Assembly: GCF_030445035.2 (NCBI RefSeq)
Contig: NC_080694.1
Location: 74,167,147-74,231,146, forward strand
Source: Dasypus novemcinctus
Lineage: Eukaryota > Chordata > Mammalia > Cingulata > Dasypodidae
Direction of reading: 5' to 3'
Length of the DNA stretch: 64,000 bases
Shown here piece after piece: positions 32,886 to 43,260 of this stretch. Under the pieces are notes generated by a model. It was not told the DNA's origin and ran no database searches. It saw only the letters and a list, made by a program, of their open reading frames with translations. The position numbers and the translations under genes were made by a program. Each line of letters opens with the position of its first letter. The stretch's first letter is position 1.

Positions 32886-33046
32886 AAGATCCTTTGAAGC
32901 CCAGCCTGGAGCCTGGAGCTGGGGATGTGGACATCTGCTCCAAGTGCAGAGCTGGCTACTGGTGGCAGGTTTTAAAGGTCTTTTGAAATAAAGCCTGGGA
33001 TGTGGATATCTTTGCTAAGTGGAGAGGTGGCTGCTGGGGGCAGGAT
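32886..33046. repeat. Two units related to the 70-bp tandem repeat at 39660
   Basis: Two copies of a unit with AGCCTGGGATGTGGA, a CTAAGTG/CAAGTG piece and GTGGCAGGTTTTAAAGGTC appear in tandem. The same unit forms the longer array at 39660-40165. Confidence 0.75.
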
Positions 33047-33049
33047 TTT

Positions 33050-33545
33050 TTTAAATATAATACACTTTTTTTTTCTTTATTTCTTTTAAATGTTACATTC
33101 AAAAAATATGAGGTCCCCATATACCCCTCAACCCACCCCACCACCCCTCCCACATCAACAAACTCTTCCATCATTGTGGCACATCCACTGCACCCTGCAA
33201 ATACATACCAGAGAACCACTGCAGCACATGGACAGTGGTCCACATTGTAGTCCACACTCTCCCCCAGTGGGCCACGACAGGACACATAACGTCCAGTACC
33301 CATCCCTGCAGCACCACCTAGGACAACCCCAAATCCTGAAAATGACCCCACATCATATCTCTTCTTCCCTCTCCTGACCATCAGCAGCCACTCTGGTCAC
33401 CCTCTCCACATCACTACTACAATTTCTTCCCTTACTAATCACAATAGTTCCCCAGTAGAACACCAGTAAGTCCACTCTAATCCATACTCTATTCCTCCAT
33501 CTTGTGGACCTGGGATGGCTATGTCCAGTCCCCCTCTACATCAAG
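33050..33545 (-). mobile_element. LINE-1 3' UTR, reverse
   Basis: The reverse complement of the family 3' UTR. A T-run marks the tail end, followed by CCCCATATACCCC, CCATCATTGTGGCACATC and CACATTGTAGTCCACACT, ending near a reverse LINE-1 AATAAAATATGG landmark. Confidence 0.75.
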
Positions 33546-33729
33546 AGGGGAATAAACTTTATTTTTAAAGAGGTTTTAGATTACAGAAAAGTTACATTGA
33601 AATTATGAGGGATTCCTGTGCACCCTCCTCCCTCTTGCACATCATCCCATTTTTTTTTAAATGTAGCAGTATATTTATTATGATGTACCCATAAAATCTG
33701 CTCATTAAAAAAAGGCAAATTTGTCCAAT

Positions 33730-34740
33730 GATGGGCCTTTGATACTGGTGACTATGTTTATGAGCCTGTGTGTTTGAAATTTCAACTAGGCCTACAGCTG
33801 CAGGGTGCCTAAGAGTTACCTCCTGAGAGACTTCATGTTGCTCAAATGTGGCCACTCTCTAAGACAAACTCAGCCTATAAATGCATTACCTTCCCCCCAT
33901 TGTGGGATATGACTCCCGGGGAAAAGCCTCCTTGGCCCCGAGGGATTACTACCATCAACAGCTGGTGATGCAACTAGAAAAAGACCTTGAATAAAAGGGC
34001 AAAATAGTAAAGACAAAGGAGTTTATATGGCTAAGAGACTTCAAAATGAGTCAGGAACTCATCAGAGGGGTCATGCTTATGCGCAACTCAGCAGGATCTC
34101 AGAGACAGTCAAAGTAGATACAACTCCAGGTAGTGGTGCTCCTGAGGACTGTGGAGACACTCAGGACCTGCAGTCATGGCAGATGGCTTTGAGTTTTTTG
34201 CCTTCCCAGAGGATCCTACTTTGGAATTTGTGCTCCTGAGTATGATGGAGTTGGATCCAGATGTGACTTCTCTACACATGCCTCTTCTGTCACTTTTACT
34301 GAATTTGTGGTTGGTGCTGGGGTAGGTGTATGCTCTGGAAACTTGAATCTCTGGACTGTCCATGTGCCAGCTGGGCCCTGAACCTCAGTAGAGTTGCAAC
34401 GCCTACTCTCCAATTTGTTGGACTTATCCAGGTCAGCTAACAAGGAGGTGAGGATGTTCAACCAACATACCATGGAACCAAGAGAGTCTACAAGTGCAAA
34501 CAGGAAATCCCATCCATCAACCAAGTGGCATCTAAGCCCCTCTCAATTTAGAGGTGGAGTAGGTATCACCACCCCAGTTTCCTCAAGATGGAGGAATAAA
34601 ATATAGATTAGAGTGGACTTACTGGTATTCTACTGTAGAATTATTGTGACTCTAGCAATGGAAGAAATTAAATCACTGATGTGGAGACTGTGGCCCTGGA
34701 AGTTGTTGAAGGCAGGGAGATGGAAAATGAGGTGTGATAT
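33730..34740 (+). mobile_element. LINE-1 3' UTR, long copy, part 1
   Basis: It includes a more upstream part of the 3' UTR than the other copies (GCAACTAGAAAAAGACCTTG, GTGGTGCTCCTGAGG), then the usual landmarks. It is interrupted at ATAT (34737-34740) by a solo LTR and resumes at 35437. Confidence 0.75.
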
Positions 34741-35436
34741 TGATGTGGGCTAAGCATGGGAGGCTGTTCATCTCTTTGTAAGTTAACCTAGTCTATATGT
34801 GTCCTGACCTGTGGGTGTGGGACAGTGAGAGGCTGAAGCCCTGCCCTTGGTGACCATGGCAACGACTCTAGTCCCAGGAGTCAATTTAACAGTGCAAACG
34901 CTATATACATACCAGTTGGTCCAGGGAAACTCTGTGCTGGTGATGCCGTAGCTTAAGAGGACTTGGATTTGGCCTTGAATAGGAAATATAATACAGCCTG
35001 TGCATAAATTCAAAATTATCTAATTCCGTATCCAAGTGTACCTAGTCTCTAGAAACCCAGTTAAAAGATATAAACCCTATATGCTTTGAATGTTCAAAAA
35101 GGATGTAAAACTGAACGTGTATTCAAAGTAGCATCCAGTGGGCAAGATGCTAATTAAAGTGTACCTGAAAGGTGGGCAATATATTCATTCAAAACCTATC
35201 TGGTACTCAGGCAAACACTTAACTAATAAAGAATGTCATTTTCTTTCATAAAAGCACCATTTGACTCCCCACCCTGTATAAAAGGATCTTAAAAATCTTT
35301 TGGGGGCTCCAGTTTAAAACAGAAAGCTCCCAAGTCTGGCCAGCCATCAATAAATCATTTTTTCTTTCTCTAAATCATTCCTGAGTCCTGGCCTTTCTAT
35401 ATACAAATAATTAAGCCTCTCTCGACTTCTACAACC
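34741..35436 (+). mobile_element. Solo LTR of the ERV-A family
   Basis: It begins TGATGTGGGC and ends CTACAACC (terminal A mutated). The 4-bp ATAT occurs on both sides (34737-34740 and 35437-35440). It is longer (696 bp) than the ERV-A LTRs, with extra sequence in the middle, so it is a related subfamily. No internal retroviral sequence is present, so it arose by LTR-LTR recombination. Confidence 0.85.
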
Positions 35437-35742
35437 ATATGGGGGCATTTTTGGGACTTGGATTTGTCCCTGAATGATATTTCAGGGACAGAAACAGGAC
35501 ATTATATATCCTGACATAATCCACTGAATGGACTGGGAGAGTCTTAACTACAATGTAAACTATAATCCATGCTGTGTAGCAGTGCTCCAAAATGTATTCA
35601 TCAAATGCAGTGAATGCACCACACTCATGAAAGAAGTTGTTGAGATGGGAGGAGTGGTGTGAGGAGTGGGTACATGGGAACCTCATATTTTTTAATGTAA
35701 CATTTTGTGTGATCTATGGATCTTTTAAAAAAAAGATAATAC
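35437..35742 (+). mobile_element. LINE-1 3' UTR, long copy, part 2
   Basis: It resumes exactly after the solo LTR with ATATGGGGGCATTTTTGGGA and runs to the A-rich tail. Confidence 0.8.
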
Positions 35743-36410
35743 AATGTTGTAGAAGTCATGAGGTGCAGCGGTGCTCAGAGATGTATTCACCAAATGCAAT
35801 GAATGTCTCATGATGATTGAGGAGGTTGTTGTTATGGGGGGGAGGAGTGGGGTAAGGGGGTGGGAGGATATATTGGGACCTCATAATTTTTTAATGTAAC
35901 ATTAAAAATAAAGACAAAACAAAACAAAAAAAAGTAAAAAAAAAAAAAAAAAAAAGAGGTCCAATTAATTGTGTATATTAAGGCCAGGACTCAGGAATAA
36001 TTTTGGGAAGGAAAAATGATTTATTTATGACTGGCCAGGCTCGGGGCTTCGCATTCCAAAATATGAATGCTGAACTAGATTTTTGAGTTCCTTTTATACA
36101 GAGGAAGGGCCAAATGGTTCTTTGTTTCAGTGCTCAAGAGACTTGAATTAACATATATCTTCGACAGTCTAGTTAAGCTTTAACATGGGCTTCATACATT
36201 CTAGATAAGCTTTTAGCCCATTTGGTTTGCATTTTCCCTGAATATTTAAAGTTTATAGAGTTTGCATTGCTAAATGGCCTCCCGGGACTGGAGTCATTGC
36301 CATGGTCACCAAGTGCAGCCTCTCACTGCCCCGCACCCAGAGGTCAGGACACATACAGCATAGATTATCTACAAAGAGACAAAAAGCCTCCCACTCATAG
36401 CCCATAACAA
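35743..36410 (-). mobile_element. ERV-A-family LTR, reverse, split by a LINE-1 fragment
   Basis: TGTTGTAGAAGTC (35743 on) is the reverse complement of the family's 3' end. After an insertion the LTR continues with GGCCAGGACTCAGGAATAAT and runs to about 36410 (CCCATAACA). The outer ends have decayed and I could not define a target duplication. Confidence 0.75.
35759..35957 (+). mobile_element. 5'-truncated LINE-1 insertion with poly(A)
   Basis: Only the last part of the LINE-1 3' UTR is present (GTGCAGCGGTGCTCAGAGAT, GACCTCATAATTTTTTAATG), followed by an A-rich tail of about 40 bases including a pure A-run. It sits inside the reverse LTR and is therefore younger than it. Confidence 0.8.
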
Positions 36411-36928
36411 GAAAAATTAATTTTAAATTCCACATTTTAAAAAAGTACTCACTTATGGTAAGGACTAACCTACCTACAATAATAATCTAAAAAAATAAAA
36501 CCATCATTGTGACATTTATCAGTACTTCACACATCTAACAAACCCTGAAGTTGTCAACTACATTGTTATCACTTCTTTAAAGCCAAAAACTTAAGCACAA
36601 ATCAGAATTAGGAGAAACTTTAGAATGTTCACATTTGTATGCATGTTTGACTGAAGTTTCAAAGATTCCACATATATCAAAGCCACAACTTTGAAGCAAA
36701 ATGAATGTTAAAAGTATTCGGTCCTTCTGACAAACATCCTCTACATAAGCAGGCAAAACAGAGTGAATAGTAAGAGCAGTATATTTTCAGGAGTGAAAGC
36801 AATCACTTATTTCCTTTACCATAAAACAAATGTTGATGAGTCAACATTTTAATAACATTGGCCAAGTTATTTTCTATTCAAGAAATTGCTTTTCAAGTTC
36901 TGTCTTTCAAATGTATCCATCCATATAT

Positions 36929-37599
36929 TGATGTGGGCTATGGCTGGGAGGCTCTTTGTCTCTTCAGAGATAACCTTAACCTAAGCTGTCTGTCCTGACT
37001 TGTGGGTGTAGGATGGTAAGAGGCTGCAGTCCTGCCCTTTGTGACCATGGCAATGATTCCAGTCCCAGGAGGAAATTTAGCAATGCAAACTATATACATA
37101 CCAGTCAGTCCAGGGAAACTCTGATGGTGGTGATGCCGAATCTTAAGGGAACTTGGACCTGGCCTCGAATGGGAAATATAATATAGCCTGTGCATAAATT
37201 CAAAATCATCTAAATCTGTATCCAAGTGTGCCTAGTCTATAGAAATCTTACATACACATGGAAGACTGAATGTGTATTCAGTGTTGCATCCAGACCCAAT
37301 GTGGGCAAGATGCTAATTCAAGCTCAGCTGAGGTGTGGGCGATATGTTAATTCAAAACCTACCCAGTTCTCAGGCAAAGACTTAACTAACAAAGAAAGTA
37401 GTTTTCTTTCATAAAAGCACCATTTGACTCCCCACCCTGTATAAAAGGAACTTAAAAGTCTTGTTTGGGGCTCGGGATTGAAACAGAAATCTCCGGAGTC
37501 CAGCCGGCCATCAATAAACCATTTTTCCTTCTCAAAATCATTCCTGAGTCCTGACCTTTCTATAAGCAAATAGTTGAACCTCTCTCAAATTCTACAACA
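36929..37599 (+). mobile_element. Solo LTR of the ERV-A family
   Basis: It begins TGATGTGGGC and ends TCTACAACA. ATAT flanks it on both sides (36925-36928 and 37600-37603). Internal landmarks include TATAAAAGG and AATAAACC near the 3' end. Confidence 0.87.
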
Positions 37600-37849
37600 A
37601 TATTTGTATTAAACATATATAAAAAACACACTCAGAATTTTAATCTTATGAATAAATGACAACTTATCAAACCATAGTCCAAATAGAACATAATAATGTT
37701 ACCATTTACATTCACGTGCTTCATCTGAAAGACTTATCTTACAAACAGGAGTTTTGCCCTGTTTCTCCAGAATAAATATCCTTGTGTCTAAAATTTTAAA
37801 TGATTATCAAAAAAGATAGATTCAAATAACTCATGCTGTGCATTTTCTT

Positions 37850-39660
37850 TCATTGGGCTTTGATAAAATCTTCTCCAAATCTCTCACTCTTGTTTTTTTC
37901 TTTCAGGCTATAGCACCCCCTTTAGTATCTCTTGCAAAGCTCGTCTTTTAGTAATATATTCCATCCATTTTTGTTTGTGAAGACTTTGAACTCACTCTCA
38001 TTTTTTGAGGACAACTTTGCTGAATACAGAATTTTTGGCTGGCAGTTTTTTCTTTCAGTGCCTTAAATACTTCATACCACTTTCTTCTCTCCTCCGTGGT
38101 TTCTGATGAGAGGTTGGCCTTAATCTTGTTGAGTTTCCCTAGTATGTGATACCTTTTTTTGGGGGAAATTTTTTAATTTTCTTTTTAAAGAGGTTTTAGC
38201 TTACAGAAAAGTTACATAAAATATATAGGGGATTTGCATGTGATGTTTTTCTTTTGCTGCTTTCAGAATCCTCAACCTCTGATATTTGTCATTCTGAAAA
38301 GTAGCTGTCTTGGGGGTAGATCTATTGAGATTTATTCTATTTGGGCTGCACTGTCCTTCTTGGTTTTTATATTTATGTCCTTCATAAGGATTGGGAAGTC
38401 CTCAGTCATTATTTCCTCAAATATTCTTTCTGCCCCTTTTCCATTCTCTTCTCCTTCTGGGACACCAATAATGCACATATTTGTGTTTTCCTTTGTCATT
38501 CAATTCCCTGAGACTCCATTCCATTTTTTCCATTCTCTTTTCTTTCTGTTTTCCTGTCTTTTCCAGTTCAGATGTTCTGTGTTCAAAATCACTAATTTTG
38601 TCTTCAGGTCATTCAAATCTGCTCTTATGTGCCTCAAATGTATTTTCAATCTCATCCATCATGTCTTTCATTCCCGTAATGTTTGCAACTTTTCTTTGCA
38701 GGCTTTCAAATTGTTCTTTATGCTCTCCCAGTGTCTTCTTAATATCCTTATTTCTTTAGTCATATTTTCTTTAAATTCTTTGAAGTGATTAGGAGATGTG
38801 TGATTATCACTGATTAATTGTATTAAATTCAGTATCTCCTTAGGATATTTGGTTTGTTCTCTCTGGCCATCTCTTCCTGTTTTCTAGCATAGTTTTTAAT
38901 TTTTTCTGATGTTTAGGCATCTGAATATGTTGGTGTCTTTACTCTGGTGGCTAATATCTCTCTTTTGTCTATTTTTTCCCCACAGCTCTTCTTTATTTTT
39001 ATCTTTAATGTTATTATTTTTTTAAAGATACATAGATCATGCAAAACCATAGCTCTTCTTTTACATTTGGTTCAGTTATTCTCAGTATTTAAAGTCGCCC
39101 AGCTTGAGGTTTCAAAGTTGGACCAGGGACTCACTAGTGGGGTGCAGATTTTTATCCCTTGGATTGGATACAGAAGGCAGTTTTTGCCCATAGAGTTTCC
39201 AGAGGGGCCAGCAGATGGTGCTAGTCAGCTCGCCTTTCCACTGAGGTGTTTTAGTCCCTGCTTTCCTGTGTCCTGTGTGGAATCTCCAGATTCAAAGCCG
39301 GCTCTGCTGGCCAAATTCACTGAAGAAAAGTGCCTCGACCTCTCATCCCTTTTCCCTTGAAACAGGTGTCAGGGAGGAAGATGTCTGTTCCCTCTGAGTC
39401 GACTACAGTGAGACAGGGGCTCTACCCCTTAATATCTTGGGGTGGAGGGGAGCCCTTCCCAGCTGCATCTGGGGCTCAGTAACTCACGTTTGTCTTTTCC
39501 ACGTCTTCATCTCTCTGTCCCTCCCCATCCCGGGAGTTGTGTAGCACTGTCCTCATCTGCTGACCCCCAAAGCAGGTCCCCCGGGCAGTGTTTGGTTATT
39601 TCTCTGTTGTTTTTGTGAGAGCACTCAGGCCTGCCTGTCAGTCCATGACTATCTCCCCCA
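37850..39660 (-). mobile_element. LINE-1 ORF1 and 5' region, reverse, decayed
   Basis: Read on the minus strand, 38540-37900 corresponds to LINE-1 ORF1. In plus orientation it shows GGCTGGCAGTTTTTTCTTTC, TTTCTGATGAGAGGTTGGC, and CAATAATGCACATATTTGTG, which I recognise as antisense ORF1 C-terminal and coiled-coil coding sequence. A roughly 85-bp LINE-1 3'-end fragment is inserted at about 38150-38235, flanked by ATGTGAT. The part towards 39660 would be the 5' UTR of this element. Confidence 0.6.
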
Positions 39661-40165
39661 GTGCTCCTGGTGGCAGGTTTTAGAGCTCCTTCGACACAGA
39701 GCCTGGGACGTGGACATCTCTAAAGGCAGAGGTGGGTGGGTGGCAGGTTTTAAAGGTCCTTCGGCATGGAGCCTGGGATGTGGACATCTCTAAGCGCAGA
39801 GGCTCCTGGAGTGGCAGGTTTTAAAGGTCCTTCGACATGGAGCCTGGGATGTGGATGTATCTAAGTGCAGGGGTGGCTGGGGTGGCAGGTTTTAGAGCTC
39901 CTTCGACACAGAGCCTAGGATGTGGACATCTCTAAGGGCAGAGGTGGGTGGGTGGCAGGTTTTAGAGCTCCTTCCACACAGAGCCTGGGACGTGGACATC
40001 TCTAAGGGCAGAGGTGGGTGGGTGGCAGGTTTTAGAGCTCCTTCAGTGTGGAGCCTGGGATGTGGACATCTGTGCTAAGTGTGGAGGTGGCTGCCGGTGG
40101 CAAGTTCTAACTGTCCTTGTGGACGTCTCTAAGTGCAGAGGCTCCTGGGGTGGCAGGTGTCGTGT
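39660..40165. repeat. 70-bp tandem repeat, about seven copies
   Basis: TGGCAGGTTT recurs at 39671, 39741, 39812, 39883, 39953 and 40023, then in degraded form at 40098 and 40151: a regular 70-71 bp period. Each unit carries GAGCCTGGGATGTGGACATC and a CTAAG-GCAGAGG piece. It abuts the 5' side of the reverse LINE-1. Confidence 0.9.
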
Positions 40166-42060
40166 GGGAGGAGAGCTGTAGCTGGGCCTCTCATAGACCT
40201 CTTATTCTTCCTGTCAATTGCTGTGGAATTAAAGCCCCAGCCTCAGCAGGGCCAGGTGGTGGGGGGATGCCCAGCCCACAGGCTCGCCCAGCCCCTCCCT
40301 GTCTTCTCTCCACACACGCTGCTCCAGCTGGCAGGAGCCTGGGCTGTGCTCGTTTCCTCCATAGTAAAAGCAGGGAGGTGGACCAGGCAAGTCCAGGGTT
40401 TCTACCAGGTGTTTATTGTCCTCTGCAGTAAAAGCCCTTTATCCTAACATTTGAGCTTTGCACCTGCGTGTTGTTTTCACACCCTTTATGCCTTTTAAAG
40501 TCACGTGCTTAATACCTTGGTGCTCCCAGCTGGACTTCATTCTCAGCAGTACAGTAACCCCTTAGTTGGTGCCATACTTTCACTGACGTGATAGAGCACT
40601 TTTACACATTATCCCATTACCTCCTCAAAGAGCTGTGATAGTTCTCTTTTGTTCTCTCTTAGAGTCTCATCAAGACTGGGGGGGAAAGAGTTGAAAATCA
40701 TAAGAAACAGACAAAAAAACAAAAGCAAAAATAAAAAAAAGAGAACAAAAACAGAAATATATTGGGGGTCTTTCCCGCGTGGAGGCTCCGCGGGCTAATT
40801 CCTCGCTGCGTGGCCGTGGACTGCCGGCGTCCTGCGGCGCTGAGAGCCCTGGTCCCTCCCTGAGCCCCGCGCTCGGCTGCGCCCTGAGGCGGCGGCCGTC
40901 CTGGGGGCTGTGACCGGCCCCACAGTCGGAGTCCGCGCGGGCAGCGCCCCCGGCACCCAGGAAGCAGGCGGCCCACTCGGGCTCCAGCAGCGCCTCCGCC
41001 AGCTCCCGGCGCCCACGGGCTGTGGGAGGAGGCGGCGGGACCCCACGATCGGCTCTGCGCTGGGGCCCCCATTCCAGTGGACGGTGACGGCGGTCAGTAA
41101 CGGCCCGACGCTGCTGTGCCCGGTGGCCTCACCCGGCGTCTGGACGCCCTGCCCCTGTCGCTGTCCTCCCCCCTGCTCCGGCTGCCTCCGGGGCTCTCGG
41201 CACAGCAGCTCCATTCGCGCCCGCAGGGCTGGTCCGCCTTAGCCCGGGGCTGCCCCGGCCTCTGCCCCCTGCAGCTCCACCCCTGCTCTCTCTCGGGTCT
41301 GAACACTCCTGGATTTGGGAAACCGTTCTGGGTTCTCTCCAGCTTCCTCTCTGCTCCAGGCAAAGCTTACTACTTTCTTTTCTTTTCTTCTCTATCTGGA
41401 AATAAATTTATTAATTTTAATCCGAAGCTCATACCAGTAATTACAAAAAGGAAAATTAATTCATGCTTATAAATATTTACTAAATTAAATTAAATAACAT
41501 TTATCTCATTATGAAATTTGTTAATGTCACCGATAGTATTATTAGAATGCATAGTATGGGCACAAGTAGGAAAACAAACAAAACCGTAGAATGAACACCA
41601 CTTTACAATCATATTGAGGATGAAAAGCATTTATATTCAGTCACGCATAGGCATGTATGTAAATATATATAATTTGGGTTGGTATACACAGGCATGCACA
41701 AAGAAGAAAATAATTTTTAACTATGTCTACATACTACAAACAAGTAAATTCCAATGAATAAAATATTTAGAATAATATTCAGGAGTGTGTGTGCCATGCA
41801 TGTTAGTATTATGTAGTTTTTCACATGAGCACATGTGTCATTGTGGGTTACGTGTGTGTTGGTGTGTGATTTTGATGTTTGAACATACAGTATAAACTTA
41901 TATGATAACTTAAAATCTAAATGTTTGAGGTGCTAAAAAATAATAGGAATATCTCCAAAATATTTTAAACAATAATGTTGTAATGCCTAAGGTGGATAAA
42001 GGGTAATATCTAAACGAAGTAACTGCATTTTTTTTCATCTTATGATCTCTTTATTTTCTA
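40165..42060. other. Unassigned stretch with a GC-rich block
   Basis: 40760-41300 is GC- and CpG-rich, with overlapping frames on both strands and no recognisable domain; it could be an orphan CpG island. 41390-42060 is AT-rich and featureless. 40590-40690 vaguely resembles an L2/MIR 3' end. Confidence 0.3.
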
Positions 42061-42064
42061 TAAG

Positions 42065-42832
42065 ATATTTCCCCGCATTTTTCTTATTTTTCAAAAGATA
42101 CTTTGATTACATAAATTGCAGAGAATATATAGTGGATTTCCATATGCCCTGCTTCTCACCCCTCCCACATTTTCCCACATTACCAACATTTTTTATGAGT
42201 GTTGTACATTCATGGCAATTGATAAACACATTTGGAGCATTGCCACTAAGCATGGATTATAGTTTACATTGTAGTTTACACTCTGTCCTGTTCAACTCAA
42301 GTCCTGAAAATACACCCCCTCCCCCCACATTACACCTGTTTTTTCCCTCTCCGTAACCCCAGAACATCTGAAAGTCACTGCCTCCACAACAATGGTGTTT
42401 CTTCCTTTGCTAGAATCTCATTAAGTCTATAGTAGAATACTAGTAAGTTTATTTTAGTTCATAGTTTGTTTCCAAATCCTGAGGACTCTGGGATGGTGAT
42501 GCCCACTCCACCATTAATTGAAAAGGGCTTTGACCCCATACATCTGATGGATGGGACGCTTGCTTGCACTCTTGCTTCCTTGGTATGTTGTTTGTCCATC
42601 ATCTCCTTCCTGTTAGTTGTCCTGGGTGAGTTCATTGAACTGAGGAGTAGGTGTTACAACTCTGTTGAGATTCAGGGCTCAGCTAGCACATGGACACTCC
42701 AAAAATTTAAGTCTCTTGGATGTCCATCCACCAACTCTAGTACTAATTATAGGTTCAGATAGAAGGACAAAAGAGTCATGCATAGGGGAACCACTGCTGA
42801 GTCTAACTCTGCCACATTGGGGAGCATAAATG
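42065..42832 (-). mobile_element. LINE-1 3' UTR, reverse, abutting ERV-C
   Basis: The reverse complement of the long form of the 3' UTR (compare 34216-34740): CATGGATTATAGTTTACATT, then CCACTCCACCATTAATTG, then GGTGTTACAACTCTGTTGAG. It ends directly at the broken 5' LTR of ERV-C. Confidence 0.7.
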
Positions 42833-43022
42833 CCAGACCGCCACCTATCCTTACCCACCACCCCCCCTCCTCCCTAGAGTATATATGCTCAGTCCCCTCA
42901 ATAAAGTTTTCCAGCTTGATCAGAATACTGTCTTGCTGTCGTTCCTTGTGTCTCTCTTGTCCCATACCATTCTTTCCTCCTAGGATCTGGAGCACCCGAT
43001 GATCATCCCGCTGGGCGGGACA
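42833..43022 (+). mobile_element. ERV-C 5' LTR, 5'-truncated
   Basis: Only the last 190 bp of the LTR remain; the first 178 bp present in the 3' LTR are missing and replaced by LINE-1 sequence. It contains TATATAT (42880-42886) and AATAAA (42900-42905), the same tight spacing as ERV-B. It differs from the matching part of the 3' LTR at 6 positions. Confidence 0.88.
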
Positions 43023-43025
43023 AAC

Positions 43026-43043
43026 TGGCGCCCAACGTGGGGC
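43026..43043 (+). promoter_or_regulatory. ERV-C primer binding site, tRNA-Lys(1,2) type
   Basis: TGGCGCCCAACGTGGGGC is, as far as I can recall, a perfect match to the Lys(1,2) primer site of type D betaretroviruses. Confidence 0.9.
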
Positions 43044-43260
43044 CTGAGGGATAGAATGCCACACTACAGAAGAGAGCGCTCTCACTCACCGCACCAGGGA
43101 TCGCCAAGAGGGAACTCGCTCGTGAGACAGATCCGTCACCCGAGATTGCCACAAGGAACTCACTCGTGAGACAGATACATTGAGAAATCACCCAGTGTCG
43201 GCGAAAAGAAGAAAGAAAGAGAAAAGAAAAGCAAAAAGGTAGGCTCCCCCCTCCCCCACC

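Noticed and set aside
32956..33381. A 141-codon minus-strand frame
   Set aside because: It is the translation of a LINE-1 3' UTR, which does not code.
39660..40165. CRISPR-like array
   Set aside because: Head-to-tail units without spacers in vertebrate DNA; a tandem repeat.
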